DNA from: Bacillota bacterium
GTDB taxonomy: Bacteria > Bacillota > Bacilli > Alicyclobacillales > SLC66
DNA length: 18,551 bases
Assembly: GCA_021846145.1 (NCBI GenBank)
Contig: JAJZCJ010000029.1
Coordinates: 1 to 18,551 of the forward strand
Reading direction: 5' to 3'
The notes beneath the pieces were generated by a model. It had not been told where the DNA came from. It ran no database searches and saw only the letters and a program-made list of their open reading frames with translations. Each line of letters starts with the position of its first letter. The stretch's first letter is position 1. Shown in pieces: positions 1 through 7,426 of the stretch. Made by a program: the position numbers and the translations under genes.

Positions 1-811
1 CTCCGATCTCTGCCAACACCTGTTCCGCTATCCGTCTGCCGACACCCGGGATAGTGTCCAGTCGCTCTAGGTCTTCCTCAAAAGGGCGCATCCGCCCCTT
101 GACCTCCTCGTCCAAACGAGCGATCTCATCCTCCAGGTAATCGATGTGCCGCAATTGTGTGGCCAACATCTTGCGTTGGTGGGTACCCATGAGCCCATGT
201 AGCGCTTTGACCAACGATTCCTTTTTCGATTTGAGTCGCCCCTTAGCCAACGACGCCAAGGTTTCTGGGCTTTCTTCGCCACGAATCATCTCTTCCAACA
301 TCGCTCGTCCTGATACGCCGAGTGTGTTGCTGGCCACCGCAGACAACTTGATATTCGCGCCTTCCAGCACTTTTTGTACACGGTTCAGTTCCCGTGATCG
401 TTCTTCAATCAAGCTACGGCGGTACCGAATCAGTTCCCGTAATTCCCGCTGTTCCCGCGCAGGGATGTAACTGCCCTGCAGTAGCCCATGTCGCAACAGA
501 TCCGCGATCCATTCTGCATCTTTTACATCCGTCTTACGCCCCGGTACATTGTGCATGTGTTTGGCGTTGACCACCAGAATCTCTACATCCTGGAGTTCCA
601 GCAAGTTGTAAATGGGCTTCCAAAATGAAGCCGTACTCTCCATCGCCACATGCGTACAACCAAGCTGCACAATCCATTCTGCCATGGCCAACAGACTGTC
701 CGTCATGGTATCGAAAGTGCGAATTTCCTTGCCAACAGGTGTAATGGCACAGGCCACAACAGTCTTTTTGTGAACGTCGAGTCCACAACAGCGTTCATGC
801 ACGACATTCAT
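1..811 (-). CDS. IS110-family transposase (DEDD recombinase), partial
   Basis: This is the N-terminal 270 residues of an IS110-family DEDD transposase, which cuts and rejoins insertion-sequence ends with the target; the gene continues past the left window edge. The ATG at 811 gives a protein starting MNVVHERCCGLDVHKK. The RuvC-like domain (DEDD_Tnp_IS110) shows the expected acidic residues: D12 in GLDVHKK, E58 in VAMEST, and D95/D98 in GRKTDVKDAEW. A charged, probably coiled-coil stretch follows at about residues 115-245. The beginning of the Transposase_20 domain is visible at LDTIPGVGRRIAEQV near the edge; the catalytic Ser of that domain would lie outside. The reading frame is intact throughout the visible part, so the element may be functional. 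It lies just beyond the 3' end of the aldolase remnant. Family assignment is secure; the IS name cannot be given. Confidence 0.93.
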   Translation of the reverse strand, partial: MNVVHERCCGLDVHKKTVVACAITPVGKEIRTFDTMTDSLLAMAEWIVQLGCTHVAMESTASFWKPIYNLLELQDVEILVVNAKHMHNVPGRKTDVKDAEWIADLLRHGLLQGSYIPAREQRELRELIRYRRSLIEERSRELNRVQKVLEGANIKLSAVASNTLGVSGRAMLEEMIRGEESPETLASLAKGRLKSKKESLVKALHGLMGTHQRKMLATQLRHIDYLEDEIARLDEEVKGRMRPFEEDLERLDTIPGVGRRIAEQVLAEIG

Positions 812-1090
812 ACGCAAGCATCCTCACGGCTGGTAAGATTGAGGCTGGTGCAACGACCACCCCGATCATTCTATCCCGCGTGCTTCCCGAAAAGGGAGCG
901 ACATACAGTGGTGCACCTGGTCGATGAAGTCAGTCTATTCAACGGGCTCTAAGCACCAAGAGTTCTCGACCTACCTCCCCAGCCACACTTCTGTATTCGA
1001 GAAAGCACCATTTTCATCCTGCTGATGGTGGCGCAGCCGCGCCATGGGGGTCTATTCTGCCATAACCCGGTTACGGTCGATCCCTTATTT
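812..1090 (-). ncRNA. IS110 upstream end, candidate bridge RNA region
   Basis: About 350 bases between the transposase start and the aldolase remnant contain no convincing gene. In the IS110 subgroup the noncoding end upstream of the recombinase encodes the bridge RNA that pairs with target and donor DNA, so this is where it should lie. What is visible is a GC-rich hairpin with a 6-bp stem (1029-1034 with 1039-1044, loop AGCC) and short GC-rich blocks between 812 and 960. I could not identify the element's exact tip or the guide loops, so the limits given are approximate. In IS1111-type elements the RNA lies at the other end, in which case this would only be a promoter region. The final stretch, 1091-1160, holds nothing I recognise. 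Confidence 0.35.
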
Positions 1091-1160
1091 GAGGTGAAAA
1101 TCAACCCATTTCCCCACTAGCGATTGAATCGTCTCTACTTGGAAGTTGAAAACCCGCTCG

Positions 1161-1793
1161 TTAGCGTATGTGTTCTACTAATTTCAAAGCGTCGACTAAA
1201 TTGATCTTTTTATGAACGAGACCGCGTATAGCACCGACCACAGTTGGTACATCTTCTGCCGCCCGCTGCCAAACTTTTCTTCCGACCGCTACACCGCGAA
1301 TACCTGTCTTTAAAGCGAGATCTATTTCCCTTAAAAGCTGATTTAACGTTCCTGACTGGGGTCCACCTAGCATGATCATGGGAACGTTTAGAGTCTGAAC
1401 CCATCGTGCCAATAGATCATCGTCACCAGGATATCCGATCTTTAGGATATCTGCGCCAAGCTCCCATGAAACACGAACGGCGTCTGAAATAAGTGACAGC
1501 TTTGCTTTTGGGGCTAATTCTATACTCGGGTGCAGTAGAGGTTCAAGAATAACAGGGATATCCCAATGATCAGCTTCTCTCATTAACTTGGAGGCCGCTT
1601 TAATCACGGATGCGTTAGCACTAGGTATTGTTCCCCACATGAATAAGAGTTTAACGGCATCAACCTGCATTCGAAGTGCCTTTTCGATCGTTTCGTAGAC
1701 AACATGTGTTCCATCATGACCACTCTCATAAAAAGCATCACAAGTCAACAACCTTGCAGGAGTATCTCGGGTGACGCAATCAACTCCTGCATG
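1161..1793 (-). pseudogene. Class I (DhnA/DeoC-like) aldolase, 5'-truncated
   Basis: The open frame encodes the C-terminal three quarters of a TIM-barrel class I aldolase of the DhnA/LsrF/FbaB type. These normally have about 260-290 residues and cleave ketose or deoxy-sugar phosphates through a Schiff base. Visible landmarks are ARLLTCDAFYESGHDGT at the start, then ELGADILKIGYPGDDD, whose Lys is the likely Schiff-base residue, then IMLGGP and GVAVGRKVWQR near the C-terminus (phosphate-binding region). The frame stays open upstream of a possible TTG at 1751, encoding family-like sequence (HAGVDCVTRDTPAR), but then meets TAG at 1794-1796. Only 72 bases separate this from the deoR stop, so roughly the first 70-80 residues are missing. 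A short ATG frame 12 nt after deoR (MVLQKQDPNKQ) could be the old N-terminus left by an internal deletion. It lies downstream of deoR on the same strand. Expression of a shortened protein from TTG cannot be excluded, but the barrel would be incomplete. Confidence 0.7.
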
Positions 1794-1868
1794 CTAGAAA
1801 ACTTGTGCAGTGGCGAGGTGAGCACGAGACTTGTTTGTTAGGGTCTTGTTTTTGAAGAACCATGGCAA

Positions 1869-2654
1869 TTATTTAGAACCGATTGAATCAGAAATCGATG
1901 CTAAAATTACTTCAATCGGGAAGGATTGAAGTCGTTCGACTATCGCCTGATCTAATTTATTATCCGTTACCACTTGGTCGAACTCCTGAATATCAGAAAA
2001 ACGATGAAGTGAAGTAGTGCCATACTTCGAGCTGTCAATAACGAGCGTTTTCATTTGCGCCCGAGACATCATCAGTTTTTTTATTTCTGATTGAAGTATA
2101 TTGGCATCAGTGAGCCCGTGTTCTATTGAAAATCCAGTGGCTGTGATGAAAGCGCGGTTTACGTTGAGATATTTAATTGTCTCGATGACACTGGATCCCA
2201 CCGTCACTTGCGGAACGTGCTCAACAGGGCCCCCTAAAACAATCAGTTTAATATCAGGCCTGTCAATGAGTACGTTTACCACAGTAATTGCGTTTGTGAT
2301 TACCGTAAGATCTAGACCTTCCGGCAGGCGACGAGCAACTTCCATTACAGTGGTTCCGGCATCCATCAAAAGCGTGTCCTTGGCCTGCACAAGGTTTGCA
2401 CAGGCTGTGGCAATTGCTTTTTTTTTGTCTAGATTTTCTGCTGACCTAATTTGAACAGGCGTCTCAAAATTTCGATTGATAGCGATAGCCCCGCCGTATG
2501 TTCTTCTTATGAATCCTTCATCTTCTAATTTAATAAGGTCTCGCCGAATAGTCATCTCCGAGACATTAAACATCATACTCAAGTCTTGAACTGTAACCTC
2601 GTCATAGGAATAAACATGCTCTAGGATTGATTTTTTTCGAATTTTGGATGACAT
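1869..2654 (-). CDS. DeoR/GlpR-family transcriptional repressor
   Basis: This 261-residue protein has the usual DeoR-family length and layout. An N-terminal winged helix-turn-helix spans about residues 5-58, with VTVQDLSMMFNVSEMTIRRD as the recognition helix region and GFIRRTYGGA as the wing. It is followed by the DeoR C-terminal sensor domain related to ribose-5-phosphate isomerase (AKDTLLMDAGTTVMEVARRL, TVITNAI, LIVLGG, RAFITATGF near the end). Such proteins usually sense a phosphorylated sugar and repress a neighbouring catabolic operon. It is divergent from the binding protein-ABC-dehydrogenase-kinase operon and shares its promoter region, which holds a strong palindrome, so autoregulation and repression of that operon are the natural inference. 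The ATG at 2654 is preceded by a GAGGAG-like site about 8 nt upstream. The effector is unknown; a pentulose or pentitol phosphate would fit the operon. Confidence 0.93.
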   Translation of the reverse strand: MSSKIRKKSILEHVYSYDEVTVQDLSMMFNVSEMTIRRDLIKLEDEGFIRRTYGGAIAINRNFETPVQIRSAENLDKKKAIATACANLVQAKDTLLMDAGTTVMEVARRLPEGLDLTVITNAITVVNVLIDRPDIKLIVLGGPVEHVPQVTVGSSVIETIKYLNVNRAFITATGFSIEHGLTDANILQSEIKKLMMSRAQMKTLVIDSSKYGTTSLHRFSDIQEFDQVVTDNKLDQAIVERLQSFPIEVILASISDSIGSK

Positions 2655-2678
2655 GTATACGCACTCCTCACCATGCTC

Positions 2679-2707
2679 ATTGTAACCTTAAAAAAGAATC
2701 ATGTAAA
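2679..2707 (-). promoter_or_regulatory. Promoter of the deoR gene
   Basis: On the minus strand TTTACA (2702-2707) and TACAAT (2679-2684) are separated by exactly 17 nt, a good sigma-A type match. Transcription would start about 15-20 nt upstream of the deoR start codon region. The -35 lies immediately beside the palindromic operator, which fits autorepression. Confidence 0.6.
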
Positions 2708-2711
2708 TAAC

Positions 2712-2750
2712 GAACAAAATAAACAAAAATATTGTTTATTTTGAACAAAA
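2712..2750. promoter_or_regulatory. Palindromic operator, likely DeoR binding site
   Basis: A perfect 11-bp inverted repeat, AAAATAAACAA (2716-2726) and TTGTTTATTTT (2732-2742), is separated by 5 bp. It is flanked by direct GAACAAAA copies at 2712-2719 and 2743-2750. The block sits between the -35 boxes of the two divergent promoters. DeoR-family regulators commonly bind A/T-rich repeats of this kind, so assigning it to the adjacent regulator is an inference from position and symmetry. Confidence 0.65.
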
Positions 2751-2755
2751 TTAAG

Positions 2756-2784
2756 TTGACAATGCTTACTATGATGATTATTAT
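2756..2784 (+). promoter_or_regulatory. Promoter of the ABC transporter/xylulokinase operon
   Basis: A consensus TTGACA (2756-2761) is followed after 17 nt by TATTAT (2779-2784), close to the sigma-A optimum. Transcription would begin near 2791, leaving about 40 nt of leader before the GTG start at 2830. The operator palindrome ends 13 bp upstream of the -35, well placed for repression. Confidence 0.75.
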
Positions 2785-2829
2785 AAACATCAGTTACTAG
2801 TTTTCAAACAAATTGAAGGGGGTTTTTCA

Positions 2830-3825
2830 GTGGAACGCAAGATTATCAGATGGGTGGGACTACTGTCCCTTGTTGGACTTCTTGCCGGTAGTGGCCAATC
2901 CATGGCAAGTACCGTGAGTAAAGGTGTCTCTGCACCTAAGGGCAAATACACAATTGGTGTCTCAATGTATTCTCTCACCAATCCTTATTTTGCAGCTATG
3001 AAAAGCAGCTTTGTAACGAATGGTGCCAAGTACGGTATTAAAGTAAACGTAGAAGCTTCCAACGGTGACGAAGCAACACAGCTTTCACAGATTCAAAGTT
3101 TTATTCAGCAACACGTCAATGCCGTAGCCATCGTTCCGCAAGATTCGAATTCTATTGTTACCGCGGTGAAAGCGCTTAACCAGGCGCATATTCCTGTGTT
3201 TTTCATTGATGCCAATGCGAATATGCAAATTATGAAAGAGGATGGTGCTAGTGAGGTAGAAGCCGTAGAGTCAAACAACTTTGCGGGCGGAGTGACGGTT
3301 GGTGAAGAACTAGTAAGGTATCTAGGTCATAATCCGTCTGCACAGGTTGGGGTTGTGAACTTCCCGACGGCATCCTCTACCCAAGCTCGTGACGCTGGAT
3401 TTTTTAGCGTAGTCAAAAAATACCCAGGTATTCATGTTGTCAGCACGTTAAATGGTAATGTTTCGCCGGTCACAGGATTGCAAGTTGGGTCAGAAATGTT
3501 GCAGGGTCATCCCAATATGACTATTGTTTTTTCGGATACCGGTCCTGCGGCTCTTGGCGTAATGCAAGCCATTCAAAGCGAACACAAACAAGGCAAAGTG
3601 GCTTTGTTTGGATTTTCGAGTGCCAGACCAAATATTAAGGCTATTGAAAACAACAGTATATATAAGGCTGGTGTACGCCAGCAGCCTACTGTTGAGGCTC
3701 AGATTGAAGTGGCAAATATCTACAAATATCTCAACCACAAAAAGGTACCTGCTCAAGTGTTGGTTCCTGTTCCCGCAGTTACAAAAGCTAATGCAAAGGT
3801 GTCTTATAGTAGAAGTTTTGGTTGA
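2830..3825 (+). CDS. Sugar/polyol ABC transporter substrate-binding protein
   Basis: The 331-residue product is a type 1 periplasmic binding protein of the ribose/xylose-binding class (Peripla_BP_4). It would capture a sugar or polyol outside the cell and pass it to the ATPase-permease pair encoded next. Family features include YTIGVSMYSLTNPYFAAMK after the signal region, VNAVAIVPQDSNSI, IPVFFIDANAN, VGVVNFPTASSTQARDAGF, and the C-terminal AGVRQQPTVEAQIEV segment. The N-terminus (about residues 1-28) is a secretion signal with a hydrophobic core, but the lipobox-like LLAGSG has Ser where a lipoprotein would have Cys. A signal peptidase I site at SMA/ST is therefore more likely. The GTG start is chosen because GAAGGGGG lies about 7 nt upstream. 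It is the first gene of the operon and 63 nt precede the next. The exact ligand cannot be read from the sequence. Confidence 0.92.
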   Translation: MERKIIRWVGLLSLVGLLAGSGQSMASTVSKGVSAPKGKYTIGVSMYSLTNPYFAAMKSSFVTNGAKYGIKVNVEASNGDEATQLSQIQSFIQQHVNAVAIVPQDSNSIVTAVKALNQAHIPVFFIDANANMQIMKEDGASEVEAVESNNFAGGVTVGEELVRYLGHNPSAQVGVVNFPTASSTQARDAGFFSVVKKYPGIHVVSTLNGNVSPVTGLQVGSEMLQGHPNMTIVFSDTGPAALGVMQAIQSEHKQGKVALFGFSSARPNIKAIENNSIYKAGVRQQPTVEAQIEVANIYKYLNHKKVPAQVLVPVPAVTKANAKVSYSRSFG

Positions 3826-3888
3826 TCAGTACGGAACGGGGCAGGTGCCATTTCGGAGTCTGTCCCTGACCTTATGAGGTGAGGATAT

Positions 3889-5406
3889 ATGCCTATTGAG
3901 TATTCTGCGAGAGGTATCTACAAGTCGTATGGATATACCGAGGTTCTTAAAAACATCAATCTTACATTTACGACAGGTGAGATTCATGCTCTAGTAGGAC
4001 ACAACGGTGCAGGCAAGTCGACAATTTTGCGAATACTCGCTGGGGTTGAGAAGGCAGACCGTGGGATAATCAGGTTAAATAATGAACCCGCAGCTTTTTC
4101 ATCTCCCAGAGATGCGCAATTGTCCGGAATAGTCTGTGTATACCAAGAACTTCGATTAGTAAACGATCTCACGGTTGCGGAAAATATATTTCTTGGTCAA
4201 GAGTTGGCTCGGGGCGGACTTCTGAAAAAAAAGGATATGAACCGCGTGGCGGCTACTCTTCTTAATGACCACGGGCTGGATGTATCCCCCATCGACAAGG
4301 TGCGTCAACTCTCACATCCCAAAAAGCAGATGGTGGAAATCATTTCGGCATTGCATAAAAACGTCCGGTTTTTGCTGCTAGACGAACCGACCACATCTCT
4401 GCAGTTTCATCAGATAGAGCAATTTCTTGAAACACTGAGGAAAATGGTTACCACACAAGAACTTGGCGTTGTACTTGTTACGCACAAATTAAATGAAGTA
4501 TATGGAGTTGCAGATAAGATTACTGTTCTTTGCGATGGCGAGGTTGTGCTAGGTGGAACGACTAGTGAAATTTCTCAACATGATGTTACTAGCTACATTA
4601 TTGGTAAGGATCGAACGACAGATAGCAGTGTTGATCGTGACGCCACCAAAAACTATAAAAACCAAGTATCATCTGGACAACCAAACCTTAAGGTTCAACA
4701 CCTGAAGACCACAAAAGTCAAAGATGTAACGCTGGAGGCTTTTCCACAACAGGTACTAGGCATCTATGGTTTAGGCGGCTCAGGGAGAACAGAATTTCTT
4801 CGAGCAATATACGGAATCGATCCTATCCTTTCGGGCTTGGTAGAAGTAAAAGGTAAGCGTTACGCCCCAAAGAGCCCTCGAGATGCTATTAGAATTGGGA
4901 TTGCTTATATTACGGAGGAACGCAAATCGGACGGATTTAATCCTCTTATGAACAGTGTCGTAAACATTGGCCTACCCGTGGTAACGCAATTCTCGAAATT
5001 CGGTTTTATACGGAAAAGTCAGTTTAACAAGGCTGTATTAGAGCAAACTGAACCCCTTCAAATTAGAGGTGATTTATTTGCTCCGATGCAAAGCCTTAGC
5101 GGCGGCAACCAACAAAAGGTGTTGTTTGTTCGAGCTATCATGCAAAACTCAGACATTTTGCTCTTGGATGAACCGACGAAAGGAATCGATATCGGGGCAA
5201 AAAATGAGATTTATTCCTTGATTCGCTCTTTGGTGAACAGTCAATCGTTGACGGTGATCGTGGTTTCATCTGAAGAAGAGGAGATTCTGGCATTAAGTGA
5301 TCGAATAGCCGTCTTTCGTTCGGGGGTATTCAATGAAAAAATATATCAAACTCATGAAATGACTTCATCAAAGCTTCGTGCCTTAGCTCTTGGAGAGGGG
5401 TATTAA
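3889..5406 (+). CDS. Sugar ABC transporter ATP-binding protein, RbsA/XylG-like
   Basis: This 505-residue protein carries two fused nucleotide-binding domains, the arrangement of RbsA, MglA and XylG, and would energise import at the cytoplasmic face. NBD1 has Walker A GHNGAGKST (37-45) and Walker B LLLDEPT around D165/E166. Its signature region reads LSHPKKQ rather than an LSGGQ-like motif. NBD2 has the degenerate Walker A GLGGSGRTE typical of this class, a clear LSGGNQQK signature (403-410) and Walker B ILLLDEPTKGID around D427. ATP turnover is therefore probably asymmetric, as known for the family. The start has a GAGGTGAGG ribosome binding site. The permease gene begins 2 nt after its stop, so the two are almost certainly translated from one message. 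Confidence 0.95.
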   Translation: MPIEYSARGIYKSYGYTEVLKNINLTFTTGEIHALVGHNGAGKSTILRILAGVEKADRGIIRLNNEPAAFSSPRDAQLSGIVCVYQELRLVNDLTVAENIFLGQELARGGLLKKKDMNRVAATLLNDHGLDVSPIDKVRQLSHPKKQMVEIISALHKNVRFLLLDEPTTSLQFHQIEQFLETLRKMVTTQELGVVLVTHKLNEVYGVADKITVLCDGEVVLGGTTSEISQHDVTSYIIGKDRTTDSSVDRDATKNYKNQVSSGQPNLKVQHLKTTKVKDVTLEAFPQQVLGIYGLGGSGRTEFLRAIYGIDPILSGLVEVKGKRYAPKSPRDAIRIGIAYITEERKSDGFNPLMNSVVNIGLPVVTQFSKFGFIRKSQFNKAVLEQTEPLQIRGDLFAPMQSLSGGNQQKVLFVRAIMQNSDILLLDEPTKGIDIGAKNEIYSLIRSLVNSQSLTVIVVSSEEEEILALSDRIAVFRSGVFNEKIYQTHEMTSSKLRALALGEGY

Positions 5407-5408
5407 AC

Positions 5409-6413
5409 ATGAAACAATGGAAGTTGCCAAACGAAGCGGGTATATTCGGGGTATTAGTTGTTGTTTTTATTATTTTGAGCTTGCTTTCACCGACATTTTT
5501 TACCGTCTCAAATACGTTTATTTTATTACTCAATGTAACAGTTATTGCCCTTTTGTCTCTCGGTCAGACGTTTGTGTTACTGACAGCTGGAATTGATCTA
5601 TCAGTCGGTGCAGGTATTGCACTTTCGGGAGTTATTGCCGCACTTGGGATGCAGCAAGGACTATCATGGGTGATATCTGCTGCACTTGCCCTGTTAGTTA
5701 CGGTACTGATTGGCGCATTTAATGGCGTTGTCATTCATTATCTCAAGGTTCCCGCATTTATCGTCACATTTGCCACGATGGGCGTGGCATCCAGTATTCC
5801 TTTAATTTTGACCCAAGCTGTTCCCATTGCCATAATCAATCAATCGTTTGCTGTAATTGGTCAGGGGTTCATTGGTCCAGTACCTGTGCCAGTTATTATT
5901 TTGGCTGTTCTGGCAATTGCGGCTTATCTCATTTTGTCGCGAACAGTATTTGGCCTCCACGTGTATTCCGTGGGCGGAAATCGAGCATCAGCACGATTGG
6001 CAGGTGTAAACACTGCGAAAATTGATGTGCTCGTCTATTCCATTAGTGGGTTGATGTCAGGCATTGCGGGGCTGGTGGATGCTTCCCGATTGATGTCGGG
6101 GTATCCAACAGCAGGATCAGGAAACTCCTTGTTTTTCTCGATTTCAGCTGCTGTCGTTGGGGGGGTCAGCTTATTTGGCGGTGTTGGTACTATACTAGGT
6201 GCTATTATCGGGGCACTTCTCATCGGGACTTTAAGTGATGGTATGAACATTCTAAATGTGAGTAGTTATTGGCAGCCTTTGGTGATTGGCTTGATCATCC
6301 TTCTCGGTGTGACGTTCGATACGCTTCGTGCTTCACAACGAGAAAAAAGGACATTTTGGAAAACTCTTTTTATGAAAATAAGGGGTCAGAATATTACTTC
6401 AACGGAGGGATAA
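5409..6413 (+). CDS. Sugar ABC transporter permease, RbsC-like
   Basis: This is a 334-residue integral membrane permease of the RbsC/XylH family (BPD_transp_2) with about eight to ten hydrophobic segments. It forms the membrane channel that works with the preceding ATPase and the binding protein. Characteristic blocks are QTFVLLTAGIDLSVGAG in the first third, VPAFIVTFATMG, the cytoplasmic GGNRASARLAGVN loop that contacts the ATPase (about residues 192-204), and ISAAVVGGVSLFGGVGTILG toward the C-terminus. The ATG lies 2 nt after the ATPase stop, and the ribosome binding site (GGAGAGGGG) is inside the end of the upstream gene. The dehydrogenase gene starts 3 nt after the stop, so import and first oxidation are tightly linked. 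Confidence 0.95.
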   Translation: MKQWKLPNEAGIFGVLVVVFIILSLLSPTFFTVSNTFILLLNVTVIALLSLGQTFVLLTAGIDLSVGAGIALSGVIAALGMQQGLSWVISAALALLVTVLIGAFNGVVIHYLKVPAFIVTFATMGVASSIPLILTQAVPIAIINQSFAVIGQGFIGPVPVPVIILAVLAIAAYLILSRTVFGLHVYSVGGNRASARLAGVNTAKIDVLVYSISGLMSGIAGLVDASRLMSGYPTAGSGNSLFFSISAAVVGGVSLFGGVGTILGAIIGALLIGTLSDGMNILNVSSYWQPLVIGLIILLGVTFDTLRASQREKRTFWKTLFMKIRGQNITSTEG

Positions 6414-6416
6414 GTC

Positions 6417-7406
6417 ATGAAGGCAGCAGTGTTACGAGGTGTAAGAGAATTAGCTATTGAGCAAATTCCAGAAACATCAGTGACGCCTCCTGGTTTTGTG
6501 AAAGTTGCCGTAAAGGCGGTTGGAATTTGCGGTTCGGATGTTCATTACTATAATGAGGGAGCTATTGGTTCCTTTGTACTTACATCGCCTATGGTGCTTG
6601 GGCATGAAGTTGGTGGCATTATCGAAGAGGTTGGCGAGGGCGTAAATCTACCCGTCGGGGCTGTGGTGGCGCTTGAACCGGGTATTCCATGCGGAATTTG
6701 TGATCAATGCCGCAGTGGCCATTATAATTTATGTCCTGATGTTAAATTCTTTGCTACACCGCCCAATGATGGTGCTATGACAAGTTCCGTTCTACACCCG
6801 AGTTCATTTACGTTTGTCGCAGATGGGCTCACGCCAGAAGAAGCAAGTTTAGCCGAACCAATGTCCGTCGGTATTTACGCGGTTCTTCAGGCTGATATAC
6901 ATTTAGGCGACCATATTGCTGTTTTGGGAGCCGGGCCGGTGGGATTGTTAACAGCGTTAGCAGCCTATGCCGAAGGGGCAACGGTGACCGTTTTCGATGT
7001 TCTAGCAGATAGAGTTCGTTTTGCACAAGAATTTGGCTTTGATGCTTCCTTGTTTCAAGAGCGGGGGGGAATGCAATACGATAAAGTGATAGAATGTAGT
7101 GGCAATGGGGATGCCATAACGTGGGCTCAAAGTGCGGTGCGCAATGGAGGTAAGCTTGTTCTTGTGGGTATGGGCTCTAGGGAAAGTATGGTACTCGATG
7201 GTCTCGATCTCACATTGCGTGGTGTTTCTGTGGAAGGTATATTCCGTTATTCCAATACTTTTCCTGCAGCTATTGAACTCATTCGTCGCAATCGGGATAG
7301 GCTATCCGCTTTCACGAAAAAACAAATTCATCTAGAAGAGTTACCGAAATACCTTGCAGATGATGAATATAAACATTATCTCAAGACAATTGTAAGCATT
7401 GATTAA
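6417..7406 (+). CDS. Zinc-dependent polyol (sorbitol/xylitol-type) dehydrogenase
   Basis: A 329-residue medium-chain zinc alcohol dehydrogenase of the sorbitol/xylitol dehydrogenase group, which oxidises a polyol to the corresponding ketose with NAD. Catalytic zinc ligands are C38 in GICGSDVHYY, H63/E64 in LGHEVGG and probably E147 in LAEPMSVG. The structural-zinc cysteines C92, C95, C98 and C106 are all present. The Rossmann motif GAGPVG is at 171-176, and D194 after the second strand favours NAD over NADP. It is slightly shorter than the usual 340-360 residues but shows no break. An upstream GGAGGG site overlaps the permease end. With a xylulokinase downstream, oxidation of xylitol or D-arabitol to D-xylulose is the simplest role, but sorbitol, galactitol or another polyol cannot be excluded. 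Confidence 0.9.
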   Translation: MKAAVLRGVRELAIEQIPETSVTPPGFVKVAVKAVGICGSDVHYYNEGAIGSFVLTSPMVLGHEVGGIIEEVGEGVNLPVGAVVALEPGIPCGICDQCRSGHYNLCPDVKFFATPPNDGAMTSSVLHPSSFTFVADGLTPEEASLAEPMSVGIYAVLQADIHLGDHIAVLGAGPVGLLTALAAYAEGATVTVFDVLADRVRFAQEFGFDASLFQERGGMQYDKVIECSGNGDAITWAQSAVRNGGKLVLVGMGSRESMVLDGLDLTLRGVSVEGIFRYSNTFPAAIELIRRNRDRLSAFTKKQIHLEELPKYLADDEYKHYLKTIVSID

Positions 7407-7426
7407 GTCATACGATTGGAAAACTC

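Noticed and set aside
650..952. Plus-strand ORF of 100 codons
   Set aside because: It is antisense to the transposase start and continues into the noncoding IS end, with no ribosome binding site or recognisable protein sequence.
1751..1797. Intact short aldolase gene starting at TTG 1751
   Set aside because: Family-like sequence continues upstream of this codon until a TAG, and the protein would lack the first strands of the barrel, so truncation is the better explanation.
3838..3866. Possible stem-loop (GGGG.CAG with CTGTCCC) between the binding protein and ATPase genes
   Set aside because: The stem is short, bulged and has no T run. It might stabilise the upstream mRNA segment but is too weak to list.
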